Assembly (NCBI GenBank): GCA_029782215.1
Contig: JAKOVD010000079.1
Span: forward strand, 146,729 to 210,728
Length of the DNA stretch: 64,000 nucleotides
Direction: 5' to 3'
From: Chloroflexota bacterium
GTDB lineage: Bacteria > Chloroflexota > Anaerolineae > J102
The position numbers and the translations under genes were made by a program. The notes beneath the pieces are model-generated. The model saw nothing but the letters and a program-made list of their open reading frames with translations. It did no database searches and was not told the origin of the DNA. Position 1 is the first letter of the stretch. The number at the start of each line of letters is the position of its first letter. Below, piece after piece: positions 1-8,731 of this stretch.

Positions 1-1031
1 TCTCGTTCCCGGATCAGGGAATCCTGGTCCGAGCGCAACTGCAGGCGGACGCGGACGATGGCATCCTGGGTCTCACGCTTGTGAATGGCGGCCAGCACGG
101 CTGCCATGGGATCCGGGGCCTCGCGCACGTCGCAGTCGATGGTGACGAAGCGCCGGGCTTCACGCTCGTAGCCGGGAATGAACTGGTAGCTGGCGTGACC
201 GCGTTCGATCTCTGCCAGCACCCAGCCCTTGGGCTCTTTCTCCTCGCCGAAGTCGATCCGCTCCACGCTGCCGCTGTAGATCACGGGCGGCTGGGCGCCC
301 GCATTCAGGTCCTGGTAGCGGTGAATGTGGCCGAGGGCGACGTAATCCCAGGCGGGATCGGCCAGGACCGAGCGCGGCACACTGACATCCCGGCCGATCA
401 TGATGCCGCGTTCTGAGCCCAGCTCGGCGCCGTCCACTGAGAAGTGCCCCACCAGGATGGCAGGCGTGTCCGGCTGCTGCCGGGCCTGCTGCGCCAACGC
501 CCGGATATTGTCGGTCATTTTCTCGCTGACGAGCCGGTCGAAGGCTTCGAGGCTGGCGCCGCGATATGCTTCCTGGGCCACCAGCTCCGAGGTGAAGGGG
601 TAGGGAATGGGCGCGATCTGCAGCGGCTGGCCGCGCCGGGCGGTCAGATACACCATCTCCTCGCGGTCCATCACATAGACATTGGGAACCGCCAGGGTGG
701 CGAACGCCTCGATGGATGAGGCGCGGGCGGCCACGGCCGGCAGGTCATGGTTGCCCGGCAGGAGGACCACGGGAATACCCCGGTCGGCCAGCTCCTTGAT
801 GCGCCAGGAGAACTCGCGGCGGTAGGTGGAGTTCGGGTCGCGGTTCTTGTAGGCGTCGCCGGCAAAGATGACCAGGTCCACCTCACGTGCGATGGCGAAA
901 TCGACCAGGTCGGACAGGCGCCGAAGGAAGTCCATCACCCGGCTGTTCAGGCCGGTGGCGGGGTCCACCCGGCCGTGGCGTTCCATGCCGACGTGCAGGT
1001 CGGCGAAGTGGAGGAGGCGAATCGGGGGCAT
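1..1031 (-). CDS. sbcD: SbcD/Mre11-family DNA repair exonuclease (3' end cut by window)
   Basis: Metallophosphoesterase nuclease subunit expected to pair with an SbcC/Rad50 ATPase in double-strand-end processing in the cytoplasm. The ATG is at 1029-1031 on the minus strand, and about 343 codons are visible before the window edge. The Mre11 signature motifs appear in order: FADLHVG near the N-terminus, FAGDAYKNRD, LPGNHDLP, GHFSVDG and LGHIHRY, which supply the metal-binding Asp, His and Asn residues. The start lies only 3 bases after the HerA stop, so the two are almost certainly co-transcribed. The C-terminal capping region lies partly outside the window. A Rad50/SbcC partner would be expected just to the left but cannot be seen. 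Confidence 0.9.
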   Translation of the reverse strand, partial: MPPIRLLHFADLHVGMERHGRVDPATGLNSRVMDFLRRLSDLVDFAIAREVDLVIFAGDAYKNRDPNSTYRREFSWRIKELADRGIPVVLLPGNHDLPAVAARASSIEAFATLAVPNVYVMDREEMVYLTARRGQPLQIAPIPYPFTSELVAQEAYRGASLEAFDRLVSEKMTDNIRALAQQARQQPDTPAILVGHFSVDGAELGSERGIMIGRDVSVPRSVLADPAWDYVALGHIHRYQDLNAGAQPPVIYSGSVERIDFGEEKEPKGWVLAEIERGHASYQFIPGYEREARRFVTIDCDVREAPDPMAAVLAAIHKRETQDAIVRVRLQLRSDQDSLIRER

Positions 1032-1034
1032 GGG

Positions 1035-2795
1035 CTACTCCAAGCGGTTGCGCTGCCGGCCGCGCATCTCGTTGGTGTTGCGCTGCAGAGCCGGCCGCAA
1101 GTCGGCTTCATCCACCATGCCCATGGCCTTGTAGAAGTCGGTGTCGTAGGGCCGTGTCTTGATCACGACCGGCATGGGCACGGCGTGGCCGAGGATGAGC
1201 GCCTGTTCCTTGCTTTCCAGCCTTGCCAGCACCTGGCGCAGCTCCGCCCCGCTGCTGACCCCCATGAAGATGGCGCGGATGTCTTCCTCGTTGTCCAGGA
1301 GCAGGGTGGCGCGGGTGCCGATCTGCGACATGATTTCGGAGTCAATGCCGCTGGGCCGCTGGTCGACGATGAACAGGGTGACGTTGTACTTGCGCAGCTC
1401 GCGGGCAATGGTGCCGAAGATGGTCTGGGCGGCGATGGCCGGCTCGAGGAACTTGTGCGCTTCCTCGATGGTGATGACGAGCGGCCGCGGCTCCTTCTGT
1501 TTCTCTCCCAGGGCTTCTTCCTTGCGTTTGACATAGCTCTGGTGAATGCGCCGGGTGAGGAAGTTGGTCACCAGCAGATAGGCGTCGAGGTCACTGCCGT
1601 AGCGCCCGAACTCCAGAACGACGTGCTTGCCCGCCTGCAGGTGATCGACGATGCGGTGCACCTGGTCTTCGGCCCCTTCCTGTAGGAAGGCATAGCGGCG
1701 GAGCTTCTCGAAGCGGCGGCGCAGGGCGATGAGCGTCTGGGCCGACTGGCCCAGGTCGGCGGCCAGGGCCTTGATGCCCGTGGTCGTCTTCTCGGATTCC
1801 TCATCCTTGCTCTGATAGGCATCCACCCAATCGTCATCCATGAAGTCCTTGAGCCAGCCCGGTCCCAGGCGCCGGCGCATCACGGCCAGGGCGCCCACCT
1901 GGGCCTCGCTCAGGTTCCAGACGCCCGCCAGCATCTCGATGTCCTCCGGCTCGATATGCTCATAGCCCAGGGTGACGGTGAAGTCCGGGTTCGATCCTCG
2001 CCTGTTGCTACTCTCCTGATCTAGTGTGGCGATGACCACCCGGCCGGGGAACAACTGCTTCAAGCCCTTGACCTTGGACGTCGTCCCTTCGGAACTGCCT
2101 TCCCAGCCGTACTCGTTGTGCATATCGAAGATCAGATTGACGGCGACTTCCTGCCGGATAACGCCGGCCAGCAGCAGCCGGCTGAGGAAGGTCTTGCCGG
2201 TGCCCGATTTGCCGAACACCGCCGACGAACGCTCCACCAAGCGGTTGAGGTTGAGTGTGATCTTGACATCTTCCATGTCCAAGGGCTCGCCGACATGGAA
2301 GTAGGTGGCCGTCTTGCCGTCGGCGTCGCGCCCTTTACCTTCCTCGCCGAACACGAGACCCACTTCCTCCGGCGAAGCCGCCGCCACCGGGGCATAGTGG
2401 CTGGGGACCGTCTTGACGGGCTGGGGCTTCTTCTCGCCGTCCATGTTGATCAGCAGCATGGGGGTGACGTGGACCAGCCCGAACGTGCTCGTGCCCAGGT
2501 AAACCTCACGCAGCAGAGGGTCGGATAGGTCAGGGGGCGTCTTGGCGAAGGCGGGATTGGTGTTGTCCAAGGTGATGTCGGTGATCATGCCGAAGAAGAG
2601 CCGGTTGCGCGAGTCGATGACCACGTAACGGCCCACAGCCAGGTCTTCGAGGGCGCGGTCGCGGTCGAGGCGCACCTCCAGCCCGCTGCTCAGCGAGCCG
2701 GCAACCACCTGACCGAGATTCCGGCTCGTGTCATCGGCGTCATCTGCTTCGCGCAAGGAGGCGAAGAAGGTATCTGGATTCGTGTAGTCGTCCAT
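1035..2795 (-). CDS. herA: HerA-like hexameric DNA translocase ATPase
   Basis: 586-residue HerA/FtsK-superfamily ATPase. In archaea HerA forms a hexamer that pumps DNA into the NurA nuclease. An N-terminal HAS-barrel-like segment (about residues 25-75) is followed by the ATPase core, with Walker A GKSGTGKT at residues 195-202. A later hydrophobic strand ending in TIEEAHKFL is the Walker B region, and the C-terminal part carries RELRKYNVTLFIVDQRPSG, typical of HerA. It is followed 3 bases later by sbcD and preceded by the HAS-barrel protein and NurA. HerA is also a partner in several anti-phage systems, but the NurA/Mre11 context argues for resection and repair. Confidence 0.9.
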   Translation of the reverse strand: MDDYTNPDTFFASLREADDADDTSRNLGQVVAGSLSSGLEVRLDRDRALEDLAVGRYVVIDSRNRLFFGMITDITLDNTNPAFAKTPPDLSDPLLREVYLGTSTFGLVHVTPMLLINMDGEKKPQPVKTVPSHYAPVAAASPEEVGLVFGEEGKGRDADGKTATYFHVGEPLDMEDVKITLNLNRLVERSSAVFGKSGTGKTFLSRLLLAGVIRQEVAVNLIFDMHNEYGWEGSSEGTTSKVKGLKQLFPGRVVIATLDQESSNRRGSNPDFTVTLGYEHIEPEDIEMLAGVWNLSEAQVGALAVMRRRLGPGWLKDFMDDDWVDAYQSKDEESEKTTTGIKALAADLGQSAQTLIALRRRFEKLRRYAFLQEGAEDQVHRIVDHLQAGKHVVLEFGRYGSDLDAYLLVTNFLTRRIHQSYVKRKEEALGEKQKEPRPLVITIEEAHKFLEPAIAAQTIFGTIARELRKYNVTLFIVDQRPSGIDSEIMSQIGTRATLLLDNEEDIRAIFMGVSSGAELRQVLARLESKEQALILGHAVPMPVVIKTRPYDTDFYKAMGMVDEADLRPALQRNTNEMRGRQRNRLE

Positions 2796-2831
2796 CGCGG
2801 CAGGCTCTCGAAACGGGGCAATGAAGTCGGG

Positions 2832-3431
2832 TCAGCTCAGACGGCGCAGGATGGCATCCAGGCGGGGCAGGTCCGCGGCCAGCAGGCGAGCGAGCTCGCG
2901 GCCGGCGTCGACCAGAAAGGCCCTGTCCTGCCCGGCAGGCTGGCAGGCCGCGGCCAGGCGCAGGCTGGCCGCTATCAGCTCTTCACCGGGGCATTCCAGG
3001 TTGTTCAGGACGGTGCGGAAGTAGTCATAGCGGCCGCGGTCGAGGATGCGCTGCACCTCGGCAGGGGCACAGGCATAGATGGGCTGCAGGGCGCCCGGCG
3101 GCGCCGGCGGCAGGCGCTGGAAGACCCTGCCGTCCTGCTGGTAGGCGATGGCTAACGCCGTCACCTCGATGGGCACCTGGCGGCGCTGGCGCAGGTCCTG
3201 GATACGAACTTCGGTCAGGCTGTCGGCGGCCGCCACGATCTGGCGCACAAAGGAGTCATCGCGCACGATGACCTGGTAGACCAGCCCGTAGACGCGGTCC
3301 GCGGCCATGTGCGCCGACACGAGCGAGCCGAAAGCGGGCTGCGCCACGTCCGGCTGGCTGTAGCCAAAGGTGAATGTGGTGGTGGTGCTGTTCAGTACCC
3401 GTCCCACCGTGACCAGGGTGTTGTCGTCCAT
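2832..3431 (-). CDS. HAS-barrel-like protein of the HerA-NurA operon
   Basis: 199-residue protein of unknown exact function. The first 80 or so residues (VGRVLNSTTTTFTF, then FGSLVSAHMAADRVYGLVY) resemble the HAS-barrel found at the N-terminus of HerA ATPases. The remainder is helical and has no motif I recognise. The gene sits between nurA (3 bases upstream) and herA (36 bases downstream), so it is probably an accessory or adaptor of the translocase-nuclease complex. The HAS-barrel similarity is judged by eye; the role is inferred from position only. Confidence 0.75.
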   Translation of the reverse strand: MDDNTLVTVGRVLNSTTTTFTFGYSQPDVAQPAFGSLVSAHMAADRVYGLVYQVIVRDDSFVRQIVAAADSLTEVRIQDLRQRRQVPIEVTALAIAYQQDGRVFQRLPPAPPGALQPIYACAPAEVQRILDRGRYDYFRTVLNNLECPGEELIAASLRLAAACQPAGQDRAFLVDAGRELARLLAADLPRLDAILRRLS

Positions 3432-3434
3432 CGT

Positions 3435-4625
3435 CTATTGATAACCTCGCGTGCGCTCTTTCTGCAGGGCCTTGACGGAGCTCTCCGGCATGTCGCCCGT
3501 GGCCCGGGCTACGACAACCGACAGCAGGGCATCCAAATCGCGCTTTTCCATCTGTGAGACCACGGCGAGCTCGTCGGCGCGGCTGAGCACGTAGGGGAAC
3601 TCCAACCCGGCGCAATCGGCGTAGATGGCCTGCTGCAGCCGATCGAGCAAGGCGGCGTCTTCAGCCGCCCAGCGCGGCACATCCACACGGGCAATCTGGG
3701 GAAGGCGCGCTCCCGGTGGCGCCACGTTCAGGTAGAAGAAGCAGACAGCCTGCCCGGCGGGGGCAAAGGTGTTGCGGTTGGCCTGCGATGTGTTCACAAA
3801 GAGAGCCGAGCGCTGGTTGGGTCCCAGTTTGCCGGCGAACAAGGTACGGTCGGTCAGGGCGCGGTACTTGTGCTTGCGCACGGTCTCCTTGGCGATGGCT
3901 TCAGCAGCCAGGCCCGCCACCCAGAGAAGCCGGACGACGTTGGCCGAGCGCGGCCGGGCCACGTAGCCCACAGGCACACCACCGGCGCGCTGAATGGCCT
4001 GCAGCTCGGCGATGTAGGCGTCCTCCAGCCGGGCATCAGCGGAGCTTGCCTCGCGCTCGCTCATCCACATGATCAACTGGCCATCCTTGATCGCCAGGAC
4101 AAGGCGGTCTTCGCTGCGGCTGCACTCTTCCCATGTCAGCCTTGCCAACGCACGCATTTCTGCCACGTCGCGGAGGGCATTGACGCGGTCGGTCGATACC
4201 AGGTCCTGCTCGTCGTTATAGAGGTCCTCTTCCCGGAAGAAGAGCTCGGGCTGCGTATCGACGACAGGCGCCCTCCCGCTGCCTTGGCGCAGCCGGATCG
4301 CGCCGATGTTGATCAGATAGTAGAGCGCTGCCCCGTGGCGGTCGGGGTAGATCTGCGAGCCGTCGACGGCGATCAGCGTGGCATCTTGGGGCGGGAGCAG
4401 AGGGGAGTGCGCCACGTCCAGGACATCATCAAGCGGCTCGGCGCCGCGCCAGCTCGAGTCGACTGCCAGCGCCAGATCGATCTTGGCGCGTAGTTGGTCA
4501 TCGACCGGCGAGCTTGCCAACACCTCGCGGGCCTCGCCGGCCAGGTCGGCATAGCGATTCTCGCGCTGCGCAACCTCTTGACCCACTGCTTCCAGCTTGT
4601 CGACCAATTTGCGCAATTCAAGCAT
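3435..4625 (-). CDS. nurA: NurA-domain nuclease
   Basis: About 396 residues from the chosen ATG at 4623-4625. NurA is a 5'-3' nuclease that works inside the HerA motor. Its hallmark is visible as LIAVDGSQIYPDRHG, with the conserved DGS Asp of the RNase H-like active site. A second acidic region, LVLAIKDGQLI, follows about 120 residues later, and the C-terminal DVPRWAA segment is also typical. An earlier ATG at 4697 would add 24 residues that do not look like NurA, and MLELRKLVDKLE is a natural helical N-terminus. It is the first gene of the minus-strand nurA-HAS-herA-sbcD operon. Confidence 0.88.
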   Translation of the reverse strand: MLELRKLVDKLEAVGQEVAQRENRYADLAGEAREVLASSPVDDQLRAKIDLALAVDSSWRGAEPLDDVLDVAHSPLLPPQDATLIAVDGSQIYPDRHGAALYYLINIGAIRLRQGSGRAPVVDTQPELFFREEDLYNDEQDLVSTDRVNALRDVAEMRALARLTWEECSRSEDRLVLAIKDGQLIMWMSEREASSADARLEDAYIAELQAIQRAGGVPVGYVARPRSANVVRLLWVAGLAAEAIAKETVRKHKYRALTDRTLFAGKLGPNQRSALFVNTSQANRNTFAPAGQAVCFFYLNVAPPGARLPQIARVDVPRWAAEDAALLDRLQQAIYADCAGLEFPYVLSRADELAVVSQMEKRDLDALLSVVVARATGDMPESSVKALQKERTRGYQ

Positions 4626-4715
4626 TTTGCCTGCCACACGCGTAGAACAAATTTTCGACTGCATCCTACCACAAAGCAAACGAGGCCAAAAATCCACTGA
4701 AGTCTTTCGGTTCCT

Positions 4716-4744
4716 TTGCTCAGCGCGCGTGACTTGTGTACAAT
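4716..4744 (+). promoter_or_regulatory. Sigma-70-like promoter for the gene at 4871
   Basis: TTGCTC at 4716-4721 and TACAAT at 4739-4744 are separated by exactly 17 bases. Transcription would begin near 4751, giving a 5' leader of about 120 nucleotides. It sits between the divergent nurA operon and the plus-strand gene. Confidence 0.65.
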
Positions 4745-4870
4745 CGTAGCTTGTATCAGACTAGCTGTTGTGTCTGATCAAATGTGCTGAAAAGTGGTGC
4801 CTGATACACAGGAACGCACGGCAATGCCACCGGTCCGCTTCCCACGCTCCCCCTTCCCCCAAGGCCTACC

Positions 4871-6979
4871 ATGTCCCAAGCACTCCAAACTGACGTCAGC
4901 ATTCTGAATCTGCTTGGCGGCCATCGCGACCGCAGTTCCCCCACTGTGCGTGTGATCGAACCCGATGCCGGTATCGCACCGGCAGAGGGCAAGGGCAACC
5001 TCTACATTCTGCTTGAGCTGGCGGGCTCCGATCAGGGACGCGGCCGTCTCTATCGGGATCTGCTGGGGACCATTCAGGAAACGTACTACTATCACAGCGG
5101 GGACGTCGCCTCGGCGCTGACCGCGGCGCTGCGCGCCGCCCACAATTCGATCCAGCAGCACAACCTCTATAACAACACACGTTTCACCGGCGGCGCCACT
5201 TGTCTGGCGGTAACCGGCGCTGAGATCGTGTCGGCGCAGGCGGGCCCTACGATCCTGGCTGTGCGCAGCGCCGCCGGTCTGCAGTGGTTCTCACCGTTGA
5301 ACAACGAGCGCTACGTGGCGCTCGGCGGGCAGACGGCGCCCTCGGTTGAGATCGGCCGTGTGCCTGGCCAGCCGGGCAATGTCATTGTGGCCATGAACAG
5401 CGCCTGGGCTTCTCACCTGGAAGTCCCGGTGATGAGGGAGGCAACTTCGGTGCCGCGGGCTCAGGTGGTCGCCGATCAGTTGGCCGGCGTCGGCATCAAC
5501 ACGCCGGAGGAACTGACGATGATCGTCATCGCCCTTGTGGCGCCCTCGCTGGCCGCCGGCGCGCGGACGGCGGGCGCCGCAGGCGACGTGGCCGAGGGGA
5601 AGGACGCTGCGGCGCCGGCGAAAAAGGGCCGCGGCCTCAGGGGCAGGATTGCCGCCCTGGGTGGCGCCGTCGCCGTCGCGGACAAACCTGCCGCAAGCAA
5701 CGCTGCCCTCGTCGTGCCGGAACAGGCAGCCGCGCCGAGCGCTCCCGCACCGCAAAAGGCCGAGAAGCCTTCCCGGCGCATACCCTTTGTGTTGGCCATC
5801 GTCGGCATCCTGGCGGTCGCCGTCCTGCTTATCACCGGCGGCGTGTGGTATTCCCAGAATCGGCAGCGGACGCAGTACTTCGACCAATTCATCACGGGGT
5901 TCCAGGTCCAGTTTGACGCCGCCCAGAAAGCGGAGACAGAAAGCGCCAAGCGACAGTATCTGAAGGCCGCCGAAGAGCAGCTCCAGCAGGCGGCGGCCTT
6001 CTTCCCCGCGAGTGACCAGGTCAAGACGCTGACCACCAAGTTGAACACGGCCAAGAACGCGGTCAATCACGTGCAGCCGCTCCTGCGCGGCTTTGATCTG
6101 CCGCTGATCACCTTCGACCCCGCTACAAGCGAGCCGGCGCGTGTCTATGTGAACGGCCTCAATGTCTATGTCCTGGACACCAAGCAGGGCCAGGGCAAGC
6201 TCCAGCGCTACCAGCTTGACAAGACGACTGTCGATCGGCTGGCCAGCGACAGCTCGCCGGAAACCCTCATCAAGACCGGGACCGAGGTGGGCAGCCGGCG
6301 CATCGGCGATCTGGCGCAGTCGGTGTGGGCCCCTGCCGCAGGCACCCGCACGGCGACAGGCCCGCTGGTGCTCGATCGCAGCAACCAGCTCTTCACCAGT
6401 GTCGAAGGCATTGGCGCCTCCAATGTCACGTTGGCGAGCAACCCGAAACTTGGCTTCGTGCGTGACATGGAGTTCTACAACGGCAACCTCTATCTCCTTG
6501 ACACCAACAGCTCGGAGGTGTGGCGTTATCGCTCCAGCGGCGATGCCTACAATAATCCTGCGGAACCCTATTTCACCGAGGGAACCAAAGTCAACATCAG
6601 TTCCGTCATAGATAGCGCCATCGACGGCACCGTCTGGCTTCTGAACCCCAATGGCACCGTGCTCAAGTACTTCAATGGCGCCCAGGAATCCTTTGCACTC
6701 GACGTCATCGACCCTCCGATCGGCAATGCCGTGACGCTGTGGGCGAACGAGGCGGAGGGAGCGGATGGTCGACTCTTCCTTGGCGACGCTGCGACCGACC
6801 GGATCTTGGTGTTCGACAAGGTTGGCAAGCTGCTCAGCCAACTGACGCCGGCGGATCATCCTGGTATTCTGAAGGATATGCGCAGCATCTATGTTGACGA
6901 GAACATCAATCTTCTCTATATTCTTACTTCCACAGCGGTCTACCAGTCGCCGCTGCCCCAGATTTCCAACGCTGGCTGA
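4871..6979 (+). CDS. Membrane protein with PP2C-like N-domain and C-terminal propeller-like domain
   Basis: 702 residues. The first 220 residues follow the strand order of PP2C phosphatases (RFTGGATCLAVTGAEIVSAQ, then NVIVAMNSAW), but the position that normally reads GDS here reads AGP, so the metal-binding aspartate seems lost. A low-complexity Ala/Pro linker leads to one transmembrane helix at about residues 304-328, then a coiled-coil stretch and a C-terminal domain of repeated strands that suggests a beta-propeller (VYVLDTKQG, LYLLDTNSSEVWRY, DGTVWLLNPNG, NLLYILTSTAVY). The orientation would put the propeller outside the cell. A function cannot be assigned; a surface or envelope sensing role is a guess. 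It is followed by a terminator and an LCP ligase gene. Confidence 0.8.
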   Translation: MSQALQTDVSILNLLGGHRDRSSPTVRVIEPDAGIAPAEGKGNLYILLELAGSDQGRGRLYRDLLGTIQETYYYHSGDVASALTAALRAAHNSIQQHNLYNNTRFTGGATCLAVTGAEIVSAQAGPTILAVRSAAGLQWFSPLNNERYVALGGQTAPSVEIGRVPGQPGNVIVAMNSAWASHLEVPVMREATSVPRAQVVADQLAGVGINTPEELTMIVIALVAPSLAAGARTAGAAGDVAEGKDAAAPAKKGRGLRGRIAALGGAVAVADKPAASNAALVVPEQAAAPSAPAPQKAEKPSRRIPFVLAIVGILAVAVLLITGGVWYSQNRQRTQYFDQFITGFQVQFDAAQKAETESAKRQYLKAAEEQLQQAAAFFPASDQVKTLTTKLNTAKNAVNHVQPLLRGFDLPLITFDPATSEPARVYVNGLNVYVLDTKQGQGKLQRYQLDKTTVDRLASDSSPETLIKTGTEVGSRRIGDLAQSVWAPAAGTRTATGPLVLDRSNQLFTSVEGIGASNVTLASNPKLGFVRDMEFYNGNLYLLDTNSSEVWRYRSSGDAYNNPAEPYFTEGTKVNISSVIDSAIDGTVWLLNPNGTVLKYFNGAQESFALDVIDPPIGNAVTLWANEAEGADGRLFLGDAATDRILVFDKVGKLLSQLTPADHPGILKDMRSIYVDENINLLYILTSTAVYQSPLPQISNAG

Positions 6980-7033
6980 AGCACGCCAGAGCTGTCTTCT
7001 TCCTCCCCTGACGCAAGAGATCGGGCATTCCCG

Positions 7034-7067
7034 GCGCAGCTCACTTAGTGGGCTGCGCATCTTTTTG
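7034..7067 (+). terminator. Rho-independent terminator
   Basis: GCGCAGC (7034-7040) pairs with GCTGCGC (7052-7058), and the inner CAC/GTG extends the stem around a TTA loop. TCTTTTTG follows. It separates the PP2C/propeller gene from the LCP gene. Confidence 0.8.
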
Positions 7068-7093
7068 TCCGGCTCTTTGTCTCACCCACGATC

Positions 7094-8557
7094 ATGACGC
7101 AACTCCGCCCTTCTCCATACGGTAAAAGCAGGGGCCGCCCCAACGCCCTTTCGGGGCTGTTCCTGGGCTTCCTCCTCCTGGTCTTTCTGGCGGCGTTTGG
7201 CTACGCCGCTTTCCTCTTCTTCCAGACAACCCGCTCCGTGGTCGCCACTGCGCCGCAGCTCGCCAAAGTAGAGGCGGCGCGGCAGGAGGCAGCCGCCCAG
7301 CCGTCGGCGGATCTGACTGCTGGGTCGGGCGTCCTGGTGGCTGTCGATGCAGCGGCGTCGAACAACCTGACGGCTCCGCTCCTGTCCCCTTTGTGGAGCG
7401 TACAGGGCCGCACGAATATCCTCCTGCTTGGCATTGATCAGCGACCCAATGAGCGCGGCTACTACCGCACGGATACGATGATCGTGCTCACGATCGATCC
7501 TTCAAGTGGCGATGTGGGCATGCTGTCACTGCCGCGTGACCTTTGGGTCGACATACCGGGGTCTGGTCCCGGGCGCATCAACACGGCGCACGTGATCGGT
7601 GATCTGGAGAAACGGCCCGGGGGTGGTCCGGGGCTGGCCATGCAGACCGTATCAGATCTGCTGGGACAGCCGATTCACTACTATGCCCGCATCAACTTCG
7701 AAGGCTTCCGCAAGCTCATCACCGAGATTGGCTGTGTGGACATCGATGTTCCCTACGACATCAATGACCCCTTGTTCCCCAACGACTCCTACGGCTACGA
7801 TCCCTTCTTCATCAAGGCGGGCCACTACTGTATGGACGCCGACACGGCGCTGAAGTACGCCCGCACGCGGCATGCGGACAGCGACTTTGGCCGCATGGAG
7901 CGCCAACAGCAAGTAATGCTGGCGATTAAGAATAAGGTGATGAATGCCGGGATGTTGCCCCAGCTTATCGCCCGGATGCCGGCCATCCTCAGCGCCCTCT
8001 CTGACTCCTTCCAGACCGACATGCCGGTCAGCCAGCAAATCGCCATGGCCAATGTCGCCCGCAAGCTGAACATGCAGAACGTGCACCGGCTGGTTTTCGA
8101 CCGCACCATGGCTGTCGGCACCGTGACACCTTCCGGGGCCCAGGTGCTGATGCCGCAGATGGCTATCATCCGCCCCGCCGTGGAGGCCTTCTTCAACCCG
8201 CCGCCAGTCGAGGCTACGGCGACGCCGGCGCCCCTGGACCCTGTGCGCGAGCAGTTGGCGAGTGAACAAGCCCGGATCGCCGTGCTGAATGGCACGAGCG
8301 ATTCCGACATGGGCCGCCAGGTGGCGGAGTGGTTGGCTGGCAAGGGCTTCACGGTCACCGGTTATGCCAACGCCGACCGCAGCGACTACGGCCAGACTCA
8401 GCTCATCGATTACGGCGGGGCCAAGCCTTTCACCTTCCGGCAGCTCGTCGAGCAGTTCGCCATTGCCGACGAGAACATCCGCCGGGGCGCCGGGGCCCAA
8501 CCTGACATCGACCTCCAGCTCGTCGTCGGCGCCGACTTCAAGCTGCCGGCGCCCTGA
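7094..8557 (+). CDS. LytR-CpsA-Psr (LCP) family glycopolymer ligase
   Basis: 487 residues. LCP enzymes transfer lipid-linked glycopolymers to peptidoglycan on the outer face of the membrane. A cytoplasmic basic N-terminus leads into one transmembrane helix (about residues 20-45). The catalytic LCP domain carries LLLGIDQRPN near residue 113, RTDTMIVLTID, LSLPRDLWVDIPG and the ARTRHADSDFGRMERQQ motif, which supply the conserved Asp and Arg residues. The C-terminal 100 residues (RIAVLNGTSDSDMG onward) match the LytR_C domain. The gene follows a strong terminator, so it probably has its own promoter. The exact glycopolymer is unknown. Confidence 0.9.
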   Translation: MTQLRPSPYGKSRGRPNALSGLFLGFLLLVFLAAFGYAAFLFFQTTRSVVATAPQLAKVEAARQEAAAQPSADLTAGSGVLVAVDAAASNNLTAPLLSPLWSVQGRTNILLLGIDQRPNERGYYRTDTMIVLTIDPSSGDVGMLSLPRDLWVDIPGSGPGRINTAHVIGDLEKRPGGGPGLAMQTVSDLLGQPIHYYARINFEGFRKLITEIGCVDIDVPYDINDPLFPNDSYGYDPFFIKAGHYCMDADTALKYARTRHADSDFGRMERQQQVMLAIKNKVMNAGMLPQLIARMPAILSALSDSFQTDMPVSQQIAMANVARKLNMQNVHRLVFDRTMAVGTVTPSGAQVLMPQMAIIRPAVEAFFNPPPVEATATPAPLDPVREQLASEQARIAVLNGTSDSDMGRQVAEWLAGKGFTVTGYANADRSDYGQTQLIDYGGAKPFTFRQLVEQFAIADENIRRGAGAQPDIDLQLVVGADFKLPAP

Positions 8558-8596
8558 GCGCGCTGGACGTTTCAGGACTTGCAGGTCTCTAGGGGC

Positions 8597-8638
8597 AGGG
8601 GCCAGGCGACATCACGCCTGACTCCTGTCTCTCTTTTT
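8597..8638 (+). terminator. Probable terminator after the LCP gene
   Basis: CAGGCG (8603-8608) and CGCCTG (8615-8620) form the core of a hairpin that can extend outwards, followed downstream by CTCTTTTT. The T-run is not directly against the core stem, so this is a moderate call. Confidence 0.5.
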
Positions 8639-8660
8639 GGGGTTGGGATCCGTGATTTCT

Positions 8661-8691
8661 TTGCAGACATGATGCGCGTCATGTTCTGCAA
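8661..8691. promoter_or_regulatory. Inverted repeat upstream of the CBS gene
   Basis: TTGCAGACATGA (8661-8672) and TCATGTTCTGCAA (8679-8691) form nearly perfect arms around TGCGCG, with one bulged base. It lies 40 bases before the CBS-protein start and has no T-run, so it looks like an operator for a dimeric regulator rather than a terminator. Confidence 0.5.
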
Positions 8692-8731
8692 CACCGAATC
8701 ATGACAAAATGCGGAAGGAGATGATGAACCA

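Noticed and set aside
5291-7060. A 589-codon minus-strand open frame
   Set aside because: It is antisense to the PP2C/propeller gene and has no domain signature.
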